This document shows positions 50,775 through 62,348 of a stretch of DNA of 64,000 nucleotides, piece after piece. The stretch comes from Anagrus nilaparvatae (taxonomy: Eukaryota; Arthropoda; Insecta; Hymenoptera; Mymaridae), in the NCBI GenBank assembly GCA_022575985.1, contig JAKSXM010000123.1, forward strand, positions 310,001 to 374,000, read 5' to 3'. A program made the position numbers and the translations under genes. The notes under the pieces are model-generated. The model worked only from the letters and a program-made list of their open reading frames with translations, did no database searches and was not told where the DNA came from. The number at the start of each line of letters is the position of its first letter. Positions within the stretch are counted from its first letter, which is position 1.

Positions 50775-51215
50775 CCAATGGACCCTTACTTCAGTCACAT
50801 TTTTTTGCTAATAGGTGCATCTAATTTTTCAACGACTATTTACTTTTTTTGTCACTGAATAAGAATATGAAACCTTATTTTACCTAAAATAGTCCAGCTG
50901 TCCACAATAGAATTTTTCAGTTTGTGTTATGCGGCTTTTTTAATATTTTTATCTTGTGCTTTTCTGATGGGTCCTTCTGAAATCACGGACGTGGTATTTG
51001 TTTTTATCTAAAATGACTATCATAATATTATTTGTGGCTTCTTAGATATTTTCTTTCCTGGATATCTGGACTTTTTCGGCAAAAATAAATCATTTCACAT
51101 TCGTATTTAACGGCCCAAAATCGTAATAACTCGTTGGAAAATTTTGTTGATCTATATCAACAAAAAAGTGACTACAAAATAAGGGTCCACACCTCCTTCA
51201 CTATTAACAGCTACC
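50775..51215. mobile_element. Foldback with 30-bp outer arms
   Basis: Left tggacccttacttcagtcac is mirrored by right gtgactacaaaataagggtc (imperfect). The centre is AT-rich, no gene. It lies between two element 3' ends. Confidence 0.45.
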
Positions 51216-51447
51216 TATTAATTGACATCTGAACAATTTTTTCACATAATTTATCATCTAAAAATATAATTTCTTTTATATTATTATATTAAATTTCTTT
51301 TGTTTTAATTAATAGCATAAAATTAAAGTAATCTTTTTGACAGAACTATAGGTTTTTGGAACATAATAGTTTTGAAACAACAGAAAATTAATCAAGTACC
51401 TTAAATTTATTATAAATACAGATTATAGAGCAAAACTTATGACAAGA

Positions 51448-52545
51448 ATATTAAAAATACCCTGCCAACTAGCTGGCACTGAGGTTCCTCAAACAATGGG
51501 CTGTAATCTTAATTTACAACAAATATTATTGATTACAACCATGCAATTATACATACATTTTTCGTTTTTAGTAGCTGGTAAAGTAGATTATTAAGATCAT
51601 TTTGTTATTAAAGTGAAAATTCTAGCGTCCATGCATTGGTCACGCCGGCGTTAATGGATTTTAAATCATTTTTGCATTATTAAAAAGAGACAAATATAAA
51701 AAAAGCTAATTTTATTTTTTTTTATAAAATTTTATTTTATTAGAATTTATAATTATCCCTTAATAATTAAAATATTGGGTAGCATGATCTTTTTTGCTTT
51801 GTCAAATAAATGGTTGGTAACGATGCGAAAATTACAAATATTCGCTCAATTATTATAAAAAGATAGGAGTTTTTACCAGAATTTATAATAATTTCTTATA
51901 ATTTATTTTCTCAGTGTACTTCTTGCATTTGACCAATCTTCCACAACAATGATAATAATAATAATAATATTTTGTAATAAAAAAAATAACCACATTAATT
52001 GCTTCAAGATTTTAACATTATTTATATTATTTCTATTAATCACAAAATAATAAATTATTTAATTCTATAAATTGTTTGATTCTTTAAAAAATGCCAATAT
52101 AACTTTTAAATCTTAATTTTAAAATGCAAACATAACCATTTAATATTTTTAGGCTGTTTATTATTGTTTATAATTTCATTAAGCTGCATAAATAAATAAA
52201 CCTAGCAACGAGCAAAATAATCCAAGGAAGTCAAAAAGAGGCAAGATTTCCATCACTCTTTCTTGTGTGTTATAATTTATATCAAAATAAAAAAAAAAAT
52301 TGTGATCGGATACAAAAAATTACTATAAACTAAATTTCTAAAACTTTTACTCTCATTAAAATAAATTAGATATGTCTAAAATGAAAAATAAATTGGTGAT
52401 TTATGTATTTTTTTGTGACGAAGATTTTGGAGAAAAAAATTTTCAAAAAATTATTTATCAGATTCAAGATATCGAGTAAAAATCATAATTTCAAATATAA
52501 GTAATTTCATGGAAATGAATGAGGTATTGCATCCAAATTAAAAAA
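51448..52545 (-). repeat. Left inverted arm of the 10-kb composite
   Basis: Reverse complement of 60650-61596. Begins with the element 3' end (accctgccaactagctggca) and continues through the cgccggcgttaatgg block, cgatgcgaaaattac and gaggcaagatttcc to monomer sequence near 52400-52545. By eye the match is nearly perfect apart from two insertions in this arm (about 51725-51805 and 51930-52010). A further diverged monomer stretch continues to about 52850. Confidence 0.85.
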
Positions 52546-52850
52546 AAAAAAGTATTTTGAGATTTTTTTAATAAACAAATTTTTGGAAAAAAAAGTTAGC
52601 TATTCATACGATAATTGTTTTGAAATATCACTGGTTACAATATTTTAAAATATTAGTACTTTCATAGAATTAAATGAGGTATTACACCAAAAAAAAAAAA
52701 TAAATATTGCAATTTTTTTTGATTTTCTTTTTTTTTTAATTTTGAGAAAAAAATTTTGAAAAAATTCAGTGTCAGTTCCAAAAAATTACTGTAAACGAGG
52801 TTCTTAAAACTAGTACTTCCATGGAAAAAAATTAGGTACTACACTGAAAA

Positions 52851-53380
52851 TCTTTTTGGTGTTTTGACCAATTGCGTTCAGTCATCATATCTAATAAATT
52901 TTTCAGAGCTCTCACAGCTTAATTTCGGGCTGTATAGCCCCAAAATCGTTGCCCCTCGCATCTATTTATTAGGGCTTTAGATAAGTAAAATAGGTTGGAG
53001 TCAAGAGGCACAAATATTAGTGTTGCAGAATCCTGAGATTTTAAAGTATTAAAATTCATTTCTTAAATCTGTTTAACATTAAAATTCAATTAAACTTCTT
53101 GGTTTTTCAATTTCTAAAATTTTTAATTATTTAAAAATTGTTTAATTTAATAAATTATAATATTATTAACCTATTTTGTGTAATTATTGGTTATAAGGTT
53201 AACTTTTATTTGAAATAGAAATTTTTCATGAAATACCAGTTGTCTTAATAGGTGCGTTAAATTATTTATTTCAAGTAACACATATTTTTACTTAATTTAA
53301 TACGTATATTACGTATTATTATTTCAATTTAAAGATTATGTTTATATTAATATTTTTTTCACATAAATTATTCTTTTCGT
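52851..53380. other. Unique interior of the composite, non-coding
   Basis: AT-rich. A GC-richer patch (52900-53000) around ggctgtatagccccaaaatc has no clear frame. It serves as the upstream region of the small gene at 53381. Confidence 0.4.
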
Positions 53381-53809
53381 ATGGACGAAGTCAGCTATTT
53401 TGAAAATAATGATTTGTTCCACGTGCTAGATAATAATCCTGTTGGAAGGTTTCTATTAATAAATTATAAATATACAATGATTATTGATTTGTCAATCCTG
53501 ACTGAATTGGTCTTAAACAAAGAACTTTTGAGGAGCGTTAACTTAAAGTAAAAACCTTATAACATAATTTAAAATATAAAAAATTATTCAAATAAATTTA
53601 CTTATTTTTATTTTTTTTTACAAAGAATAAGCATGCATCGATTTAAAGAACTTGCCGAAAAAGCTATCCAAATTTTTCCAATTGTAAAGAAAAAAGAATT
53701 ATTTACTCCCTTTGAAATAGATAGTTCAAAAGGTCCATCAGGCATTTTCTACAGTACATATATGAAAAAATCAAAAAGCAAACAAGAGAAAGAGAACTTT
53801 AATAATTAA
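53381..53809 (+). CDS. Small two-exon gene, transposon-associated unknown protein
   Basis: Exon 1 is 53381-53547, exon 2 is 53626-53809. Donor AA|GTAAAA and acceptor ACAAAG| keep the frame and give 116 residues. The first part (MDEVSYFENNDLFHVLDNN..., then hydrophobic MIIDLSILTELVL) has no motif I know. The second (HRFKELAEKAIQIFP, TPFEIDSSKGPSGIFYSTY, ending basic KKSKSKQEKE) resembles a conserved segment of uncharacterised arthropod proteins often found near mobile DNA, with the layout R-F-x-x-L...F-P...P...G-x-x-Y. Those proteins are longer, so this is probably a truncated or fragmentary member. The 78-bp intron is very AT-rich. Not confirmed as expressed; no catalytic residues are evident. 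Confidence 0.45.
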
Positions 53810-55738
53810 TTTTAGGCTCTAATTTACTTTTTTAAATTTAAAATCATCAGTAAATATAAATTTTATTTAATTAATCAAACATTTAGTTTCAAAATTTTAA
53901 ATTGTGCAAATTTAATATGCAATTATATAATATAAAAAATAAATAATGATATAGTAACATTTTTGTTGTTAAAATTTTTATTTAAGAATAAATTATGTAA
54001 GGTACAGATACTTTTTATTACTAAGGTTAGGTTTATTACTTTGATTAATCATTGGATTTTCAAGTATAACAAAACAGTCAAGTTTTCCTTGCTAATCCAC
54101 CCAAGTCTTATGAAAATAAATTTTTCAGCTGAAACCATTCAGGAAAATATAAGGAAAAAGGCGCAGCAAAAAATTTTTTGTCATTCAAATGTGGTAAAAA
54201 CACTCCCAACCCCCCCATTTACCCAAAAAGTTCAAAATAACCATTTTGGCAATTTTGAAAGGAAATAGTATGTTCTTGGCCTTCTAAATTCAAATCTAAA
54301 ATCGAAAATTAAGTTATAGGGGTGTAGCATTCTTATTTAACCATTTTAAACCTTAAAATTTAATTTTTCTTAAAAAGAAAACAATTTTTTTTATTTTTGT
54401 GAGATTTAGTAGGTATTTTGGGCTGCTAAAAATTTTCAGGATTATTTACATTTTAAAGCTCAGTTATTCTAACCCAAATATTTTGTTATTGTGAGTAACC
54501 AAAAAAATAATAATTATGCTAACCTAAATTCAGGATGTAAAATTATTAATTTGGGGCTGAGGCCCCCAAAATCATTGTGCTATCTCAGCCTGGGGTTTAA
54601 GTGCCGTGGTCAACGGTCCAGACGTCAACGGTCCACGGTTAGAATAAATTTAGAAAAAATAAATTTTGGTTGAAATTGATTCTGAATGAAGTTTATATGT
54701 AGGTAAAAAAACGTGAACAGCAAATCTCTTGCAAAACTCCGAATTACACCGATTTGAAGCCTTTTGAGGTTTTACATATTTTTAAGCAATTTTTTAGTAA
54801 TAGAGCCAATTAGATAAGAAAAATAGTTACAAAAGTCAAATTTCGTTAAAACTTCCGCTGCATTCTATTTTTTAGTCAGTTTCAGCTTATACTTTTATTA
54901 TACTATAAATTTACAATAAAAATTAGCTATTTAACATGTTACAATCTATGAGATACACTTCTGACAATTTGTAAATAAAGCTTGTACTAGCTCTCACTAA
55001 GCTTTCTTTGAAACTGCTTTAAATGAACATTCCATTCTTTTTTTGCGATTTGTATATAAAATATTTTACTGAATTATTTTAAAAGTTTACTTTGCTAATA
55101 AATTTTAGATTGTCGTATTTAATATATCAATAAATAATTTAAAAATAAATAATTTTTCGTAATCTAAAAACATTTAATACTTAATTAGAATATTGATTTA
55201 AAAAAAAACCAATAATTTTATGTATTTTCCGCTTCATAACAATTAGAAACACACATTTATAATACATTAACATTAATAATTAATTATAGAAATCGAAATT
55301 ATTATAAAAATATAACGAACGATAAAAATTAGATTTACATTAACATTAAAATACAAAAATAGAATTATAATAAAATGACAATATTATAATTACTATAAGG
55401 TAATTTTGTTCACTGACTTTTTTTTAAAATTTATTGATTATATAATTAAAACTTTTATATAATATAAGAGTTAGATTATATGGTTATAATAATATCACAC
55501 GGTTGCTAATATTGAATCCTCGCATTTGGCTCATTTTGAGCATGCTTTTTTATGTACATATGAAATATAAACTTTTGGGTGTTTTTAATGACGAAATTTA
55601 AATATTAAAAGTCCTAAAAAATGAAAAATTCGCGAAAATCGTAATTTTGAGATAAATTAAGTACGATTGTATTAATCGACGGCCCCTAGGAATAAGCTCG
55701 TTATTCAAAACGCGAACAAATAAAATGCCTTAAGGTAC
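53810..55738. other. Interior of the composite, no intact gene
   Basis: AT-rich. A 101-codon frame at 53963-54268 begins at a TTG and has no homology I recognise. Near 54590-54645 the word gtcaacggtcca occurs twice in a short GC-rich patch. Otherwise nothing. Confidence 0.4.
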
Positions 55739-56340
55739 GATTTCACTGATCACGCTAAAGCATTTTGCAAAACAATTCATAAGAAGAATAGGAAAGCTGC
55801 ATGTAAACTGTCTATACTACCACCAACAAGTCACGCTCTGCATCAACATTCTTTGAGAGTATATTATCAAGTCCAAACCTGGCTAGGCAGAAATGACTTG
55901 AACCCATTAGAATTTGGCTGGAAAATACTGAGAGCGGCTTACTGCCAATCACTACTACTGAACCACCTTTGCCTGATGAGTTAATGGAAAAAATTAATTG
56001 TGCATGCAGAAAAGGATGTTCTACAAATATTTGTTCATGTAAATCAAAAGGGAAAAACTGCAGCTCTCTATGTCGCTATTGCAACGGCAAAAATTGTTCT
56101 AATATTTCTTCAGAGGTAATAGAAGATGATATAGAAGAAACTGCTAGCAATGAAAATGAAGAACAAGAGAGTGTAGAAGTTGACAGTAATGATAATGAAG
56201 ATGAAGCTTATAGCAGTACTGACAATTTTCAAAGTGATTCAAGCACAAATACTTTTGATGATTCTGATTTGGACATAGTTAATTACAGCATGCAAGATTG
56301 TGTAAACGTAATAGAGGAGGATAACTATGATTCTGAATAA
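55739..56340 (+). pseudogene. CXC (tesmin/TSO1-like) domain gene fragment with a frameshift
   Basis: Two adjoining reading frames make one protein-like unit. Frame 1 (from 55741) has the segment ILPPTSHALHQHSLRVYYQV, then QTWLGRNDLNPLEFGW, and stops at 55980. After a one-base shift near 55919, frame 2 runs EPPLPDELMEKINCACRKGC and on through a Cys-rich block (CACRKGC, CSCKSKGKNC, CRYCNGKNC), then a 60-residue acidic, Ser/Asn-rich tail to the stop at 56340. This order (LPPTS, WLG-DLNPLEWGW, PP-P-ELL, CXC Cys cluster) is typical of a family of uncharacterised insect proteins that are frequently multicopy and transposon-like. The 5' portion is missing. Calling it a pseudogene depends on the frameshift being real. 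The stretch 55969-56340 alone would otherwise read as a 123-residue protein. Confidence 0.75.
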
Positions 56341-56582
56341 AAAAAATTTTTAATAATATTTAATTTTAATTTGTAATGTTATATTATTGCTTCAATTTAT
56401 AAATTTCTAAAATAACATTAACTGTGTAATCAATTTTTATATAAAAAATAAAATTAAAATATAATAAATAAAATTTTATTTAACATTTAGTTCAAATATT
56501 TATTTTTATTTACATAAGTTCATTAAAGGTCATTTTTCAGGTTAGTTTAGCTCATTTTTTATAAGGAAGAATATATAAATAT

Positions 56583-58562
56583 AGCTCGCTTCGCTCACCT
56601 CGGCAACCGCCAAGGGGGCTGCGCCCCCCTGGACCCCTGCAACTTGTTTTTTCCAAAAATATGTTGTATTAGGTTACTCAATATTTTCTATAACGACCTT
56701 TTTTTACCCGAATTATTATCTAAAATTTACTGAATCACAAAAATTACGGACGTTGGAACTCAGGCGGATAATTAGTGATCAGCGATACAAAGCTTGATTA
56801 CCCTTCCCTACACGGAGAAAAATATTTTGTATATTTTACAAGGTTAATTTTAGTCAAACGGGGTTAGTTTTAATTACAAAAAAAATTTGTAAATTTTACA
56901 AATATGAAGTCAGAATATTGTAATTCTAACTATAAACATGGTTATATTTACAAAATATTTGAACAGAAAATAACAAAACTTTATAATGTAAACATAACCA
57001 GCAATTTTGGTTATTTTTAACAGTTATTTTTCTCCGTGTAGGATCCGCAAGTGACAGTTGCTTCCCTCAACGACCAATTCTAGAATTCTCCCTGATAATA
57101 CCTGTACAAGTTTCTTTTAGTTACTCAATTGAGCTACTAAATTAGTAACCGGTAAGAATTACAAATATATATAATATTAGTCCTATAAACTTTTATAATT
57201 TTCGAAAAATGATTGTAACTTTTGACAGATTGAGCCGATTAACTTGAAAATTTAGGTGGATAAAAAAAACGTCCATTTTTAAAAATTTTTTTATTTTTTA
57301 GGTTTTTTTCTATTTTAGGTAAATTGTTCTGATTTTTTTGATTCGGACATGCCAATCCTGAGATAAACTATCCGCAATGGACCGAATGGATTTTCAACAC
57401 CTATACTTTGACGCCCTCTATGTAACTAATTATAAAAATTTAAAAAAAATTTTTTTTATGTATATAAATGCCTTATTAATGCATAAAAAATTTCAAACTG
57501 ATAACTAATAAGGGGGCTGAGAAATTAAATAAATAAAAATGTCTTCAAAAACGCCTTTCCAATTCGATCCCCTACCTTAATTCTTTCAGAGCCGATAAAA
57601 TAAAATTTCATAGAGCTATGAAAAAAAAATAAAATTTCATAGAGCTATGAAAAAAAAATAAAATTTCATAGAGCTATGAAAAAAAAATTATATTTCATAG
57701 AGCTATGAAAAAAAAAAAAAAAAATTCATAGAGCTATGAAAAAAAAATAAAATTTCATAGAGCTATTAAAAAAAAAATAAAATTTCATAGAGCTATGAAA
57801 AAAAAAAAAAATTTCATAGAGCTATGAAAAAAAAATAAAGTTTCATAGAGCTATGAAAAATATTTTTGATTTTCGGTTGAGGTAGGGGATCGAATTGGAT
57901 TTTTCCAAATCTCAAAATTCTGCTTTATAGCGATGCTAACTGCCTCCGGCTCGCTTCGCCTGGGCCCCTGCGACTTCAAGTTTACCCATTTCGACAAACA
58001 AACAAACATACAAACTTATAATAAAAAATATAAATTTTTAAAAAAAACCAAAAAAACAAAAAACTGAGGAAAAATTTTACTGTCAAAAAGAATTTCATTC
58101 GATTCGGGTATATTTTTTACGTATCCACCTAAATTTTTAAGGCGATCGGTTCGATGTGTCAAAAGATACAGTAATTTTTCGAAAATTATAAAAGTTTAGG
58201 ACTAATATTATATATATTTCTAATTTTTATCAGTCACTGATGTAGTACCTGAATATAGTAACTAAAAGAAACTTGAACAGCTTTTATCATCAAGCAGAAC
58301 CCTAGAATGGATAGTCGAGGGACACAACGACTGCTTGTGGATCCTATGGAAGGGTAGCGAAGCTTTGTATTGCTGATCACTAATCATTAGTCTGGGTTCG
58401 TATGCCCGCAATTTTTATGATCCAGTAAATTTTAGATAATACTTAGGGTAAAAAAGGTTATTTTACAAAATATTGAGTAACATAAAACAACATATTTTTG
58501 GAAAAATATAGTCGCAGGGGCCCAGGCGAAGCGAGCCGGAGGCAGCTAGCATCGCTATAAAG
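56583..58562. mobile_element. 2-kb inverted-repeat element with GC-rich ends
   Basis: Left arm from 56583 (gctcgcttcgctc ... gcccccctggacccctgcaa), through the gatcagcgatacaaagc block and gtgacagttgc to the ttaggtggata block near 57255. The right arm carries the complements from about 58095 to 58562 (... gcaggggcccaggcgaagcg). Arms are diverged and interrupted. A third copy of the end sequence sits at 57920-57985. The arm interiors include the 3' part of the 47.9-kb tandem unit. The centre holds the 29-bp palindrome array. Confidence 0.7.
57603..57858. repeat. 29-bp tandem array of a palindromic unit, nine copies
   Basis: The unit tttcatagagctatgaaa plus an A-rich spacer starts at about 57606, 57635, 57664, 57693, 57724, 57753, 57783, 57812 and 57841. 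Each unit is itself a hairpin with 8-bp arms. Copies are nearly identical except for spacer length and one tttcatagagctattaaa variant. Confidence 0.92.
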
Positions 58563-58671
58563 CAGAATTTTGCCTAAATATTTTTGGAGGGAATTTTTCA
58601 AGGTATAAAAGTATAAAGAGTTGGAAAAAAAATTTTTTAAAATTTTGAGATTGAATGAAATTTTTATTTTT

Positions 58672-58780
58672 TTTCATAGCTCTATGAAATTTTATTTTTT
58701 TTTATAGCTCTATGAAATTTTTTTTTTTTTTTTTTTTTTCATAGCTCTATGAAATTTTATTTTTTTTTCATAGTTCTATG
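58672..58780. repeat. Palindromic-unit array, left flank of the 1.7-kb foldback
   Basis: Four copies of tttcatagctctatgaaa (complement of the 57.6-kb unit), the last altered to tagttctatga where the foldback begins. Confidence 0.85.
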
Positions 58781-60506
58781 AGTCTTTCTTTGCCAAAACA
58801 GCAATGGTGGGCAGGTCGGGTCAACGGATCGGCCTCAAATTTTTCCCATGTTTTTATAACATAAAGATAGGAAAATCCTGAAATTTTTAGCCTTCTAGGT
58901 CTTAAACAGCCCGAGTTATGGCCAATCAAACTCATTAGGCGGCTCTCGACTAGCGTTAGTGCTTTTTGGGAAAATGGTTAATAATCATAAATATAAGCTT
59001 GAAAAAAAATTCTGAAAGAGTATATATGTTGGGAAACCTTCAGTAAATCCATTTCTGCCATTAGTTTTTCGGAAAAACCCCGGGAAATTCCGGAAAATGG
59101 GAAAATGCGTTTTAAGAAAAATCGCAATATCTCATTTGCCGCCATTTTTTTTTTGAAAATTTTTTTTTCAAAATTTTTTTCAACCGAAATCCCATCGAAA
59201 TGTATGAAAAAAAATTTTGATTTCGGCCATTAAGGTCGATTTTAGCCTGTTTTAGAATAATTTTACATTTTCAATACTTCTTTATTTAATTTTCCGCAAG
59301 GGGTTAAAATAATTGACTTTTTTGCTTTCAAAATAGAATAGCCAGGGAAAAAGTAGTGCTAAATAAAAAAAAAAATTACTATTTTCGATGAAAATTAACC
59401 AAGTTATGGACAAGTAAAGATACTGTCAAAAACTACCAATTTTATACTAATTCCAATTTTAGACTCTAAAACGACATTATAACTTGAAAAATGCATAACT
59501 CGCTTAAATTTTATCGTAATAAGAAAAGTTTTGGATTATTATCGAGTGTTTTTTCCTTGGCTATTCGTTTATCCAATAAAAAAATTAATTTTATTGACAG
59601 AAATTTATTTTTTTTGTTAAAAAATGATAATATTCAAAAACAGTTTTTAACATGTTACCTTAGTTTTTTACAAAAAAATAAACTTTTTTAGGACTAAACT
59701 AATTTTTTTCTTACATAAAAGAATAGCCAAGGAAAAAACACTCGATAATAATCCAAAACTTTTCTTTTTACGATAAAATTTAAGCGAGTTATGCATTTTT
59801 CAAGTTATAATGTCGTTTTAGAGCCTAAAATTGGAATTAGTATAAAATTGGTAGTTTTTGACAGTATCTTTACTTGTCCATAACTTGGTTAATTTTCATC
59901 GAAAATAGTAATTTTTTTTTTTATTTAGCACTACTTTTTCCCTGGCTATTCTATTCTGAAAGCAAAAAAGTCAATTATTTTAACCCCTTGCGGAAAATTA
60001 AATAAAGAAGTATTGAAAATGTAAAATTATTCTAAAACAGGCTAAAATCGACCTTAATGGCCGAAATCAAAATTTTTTTTCATACATTTCGATGGGATTT
60101 CGGTTGAAAAAAATTTTGAAAAAAAAATTTTCAAAAAAAAAATGGCGGCAAATGAGATATTGCGATTTTTCTTAAAACGCATTTTCCCATTTTCCGGAAT
60201 TTCCCGGGGTTTTTCCGAAAAACTAATGGCAGAAATGGATTTACTGAAGGTTTCCCAACATATATACTCTTTCAGAATTTTTTTTCAAGCTTATATTTAT
60301 GATTATTAACCATTTTCCCAAAAAGCACTAACGCTAGTCGAGAGCCGCCTAATGAGTTTGATTGGCCATAACTCGGGCTGTTTAAGACCTAGAAGGCTAA
60401 AAATTTCAGGATTTTCCTATCTTTATGTTATAAAAACATGGGAAAAATTTGAGGCCGATCCGATGACCCGACCTGCCCACCATTGCTGTTTTGGCAAAGA
60501 AAGACT
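58781..60506. mobile_element. Foldback element E, nearly identical arms of about 780 bp
   Basis: Starts agtctttctttgccaaaaca and ends with its complement at 60506. Arms (about 58781-59560 and 59730-60506) show only a few differences that I can see, for example ggtcaacgg against ggtcatcgg near the ends. The loop is about 170 bp. Flanks are tctatg and cctatg, a possible 5-6 bp target duplication within the palindromic array. The inner arms match element D and the 14.8-kb copy (tgcataactcgcttaaattt, gaatagccaagg). A 66-codon frame (59491-59691) is ungapped against that of element D. No transposase. Confidence 0.9.
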
Positions 60507-60620
60507 CCTATGAAATTTTTTTTTTTTTTTTTTTCATAGCTCTATGAAATTTTATTTTTTTTTCATAGCTCTATGAAATTTTATTTTTTTATCATAGCTC
60601 TATGAAATTTTATTTTATCG
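60507..60620. repeat. Palindromic-unit array, right flank of element E
   Basis: Four copies of the tttcatagctctatgaaa unit (the first split by the foldback at cctatgaaa), with T-rich spacers. Confidence 0.85.
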
Positions 60621-60649
60621 GCTATGAAAGAATTAAGGGGCTTTTTTTT

Positions 60650-61596
60650 TTTTAATTTGGATGCAATACCTCATTTATTTCCATGAAAGTACTTATACTT
60701 GAAAGTATGGTTTTTACTCGATATCTTGAATCTGATAATTAATTTTTTGAAAATTTTTTTCTCCAAAATCTTCGTCACAAAAAAATACATAAAACACCAA
60801 ATTTATTTTTCGTTTTGGACATATCTAATTTATTTTAATGAGAGTACAAGTTTTAGAAATTTAGTTTATAGTAATTTTTTGTATCCGATCACAATTTTTT
60901 TTTTTATTTTGATATAAATTATAACATACAAGAAAGAGTGATGGAAATCTTGCCTCTTTTTGACTTCCTTGGATTATTTTGCTCGTTGCTAGGTTTATTT
61001 ATGTATGCAGCTTAATGAAATTATAAACAATAATAAACAGCCTAAAAATATTAAATGGTTATGTTTGCATTTTAAAATTAAGATTTAAAAGTTATATTGG
61101 CATTTTTTAAAGAATCAAACAATTTAAGAATTAAATAATTTATTATTTTGTGATTAATAGAAATAATATAAATAATGTTAAAATCTTGAAATGCAAGAAG
61201 TACACTGAGAAAATAAATTATAAGAAATTATTATAAATTCTGGTAAAAACTCCTATCTTTTTATAATAATTGAGCGAATATTTGTAATTTTCGCATCGTT
61301 ACCAAACATTTCTTTTATAAAAAAAAATAAAATTAGCTTTTTTTATATTTGTCTCTTTTTAATTATGCAAAAATGATTTAAAATCCATTAACGCCGGCGC
61401 GACCAATCCATGGACGCTAGAATTTTCACTTTAATAACAAAATGATCTTAATAATCTACTTTACCAGCTACTAAAAACGAAAAATGTATGTATAATTGCA
61501 TGGTTGTAATCAATAATATTTTTTGTAAATTAAGATTACAGCCCATTGTTTGAGGAACCTCAGTGCCAGCTAGTTGGCAGGGTATTTTTATAAGTG
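60650..61596 (+). repeat. Right inverted arm of the 10-kb composite (element 3' half)
   Basis: Plus-oriented 3' half of the family seen at 49938-50525: monomer block (gatgcaatacctcatttatt, ggacatatctaatttatttt), then the long unique part shared with 52545-51448, ending with the hairpin tgccagctagttggca and gggtattttta. The small frame over 61448-61675 is not a gene. Confidence 0.85.
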
Positions 61597-61722
61597 CCCC
61601 AGAAAATTTTGAGGACCGATCACAATTAACAAAAACGGGGCACTTTTTTGACTTTTTTTTTGTTTTTGCTGCCACAGCGTGAAAAATGAAAATTTTGGAA
61701 AAAGCTCTACGTCAATCCCTAG

Positions 61723-62330
61723 CTTTAAGGTCTTACGTACGTCAGGAATTTTACCTATCGGCATCTTTGTCCTACACACGTATAAAAGTAAGGATTGCAA
61801 CTTCAAATAAATAAAAAAGTTTTTTCAATATTACTTAATTATTACAATTCAAAGCTTAAAAATGAATTTTATTAACTTAATTTTGGCATTAAATAAATTA
61901 TTTATTATTTAAACAATATTATTTAATTATTTACAAATAAATAAAAAAATATAAAAAATATAATAAATGACTCTACCTCAATAGCAGAATAAACGTTCAT
62001 TTTTTAACATTTTTTTAAGTAGAACCATAAAAAATGACGGTCGATTGTAAATTTTAAGGTCTCTTTTTATTTATTAGGACATTATTTATCAACTCATAAA
62101 AAAAAATATCTAAGTTTTGTATTTTAAATGCTTTTTTTTCATTTTTTTAAATTCCCCATAAGAGCCTGTGTTAATTTTTTTTTTGTTTATTTATTTACTC
62201 AAAAACTGTGCGGTCAATTATAAAAAAAAAAAATACGTGTAAAATTAAATTATATTTACTTCACTTTCTCCAAGTTTTAGCTTTTTTTTTGCATTTTGAT
62301 TCGGACGTACGTAAGACCTTAAGCCTTAAG
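61723..62330. mobile_element. Foldback with 21-bp outer arms
   Basis: Left ctttaaggtcttacgtacgt (61723) and right acgtacgtaagaccttaag (from about 62305) are complementary. The interior is AT-rich with no open frame. It lies between two copies of the helentron-like family. Confidence 0.6.
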
Positions 62331-62348
62331 AAAAATAATATATATATA

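Noticed and set aside
53963..54268. 101-codon frame downstream of the small gene
   Set aside because: Begins at TTG, low-complexity start, no continuity with the upstream exons.
51448..61596. Intact Maverick/Polinton or viral genome
   Set aside because: Long inverted ends fit the size, but no DNA polymerase B, integrase, ATPase or capsid-like frame is present in the interior.
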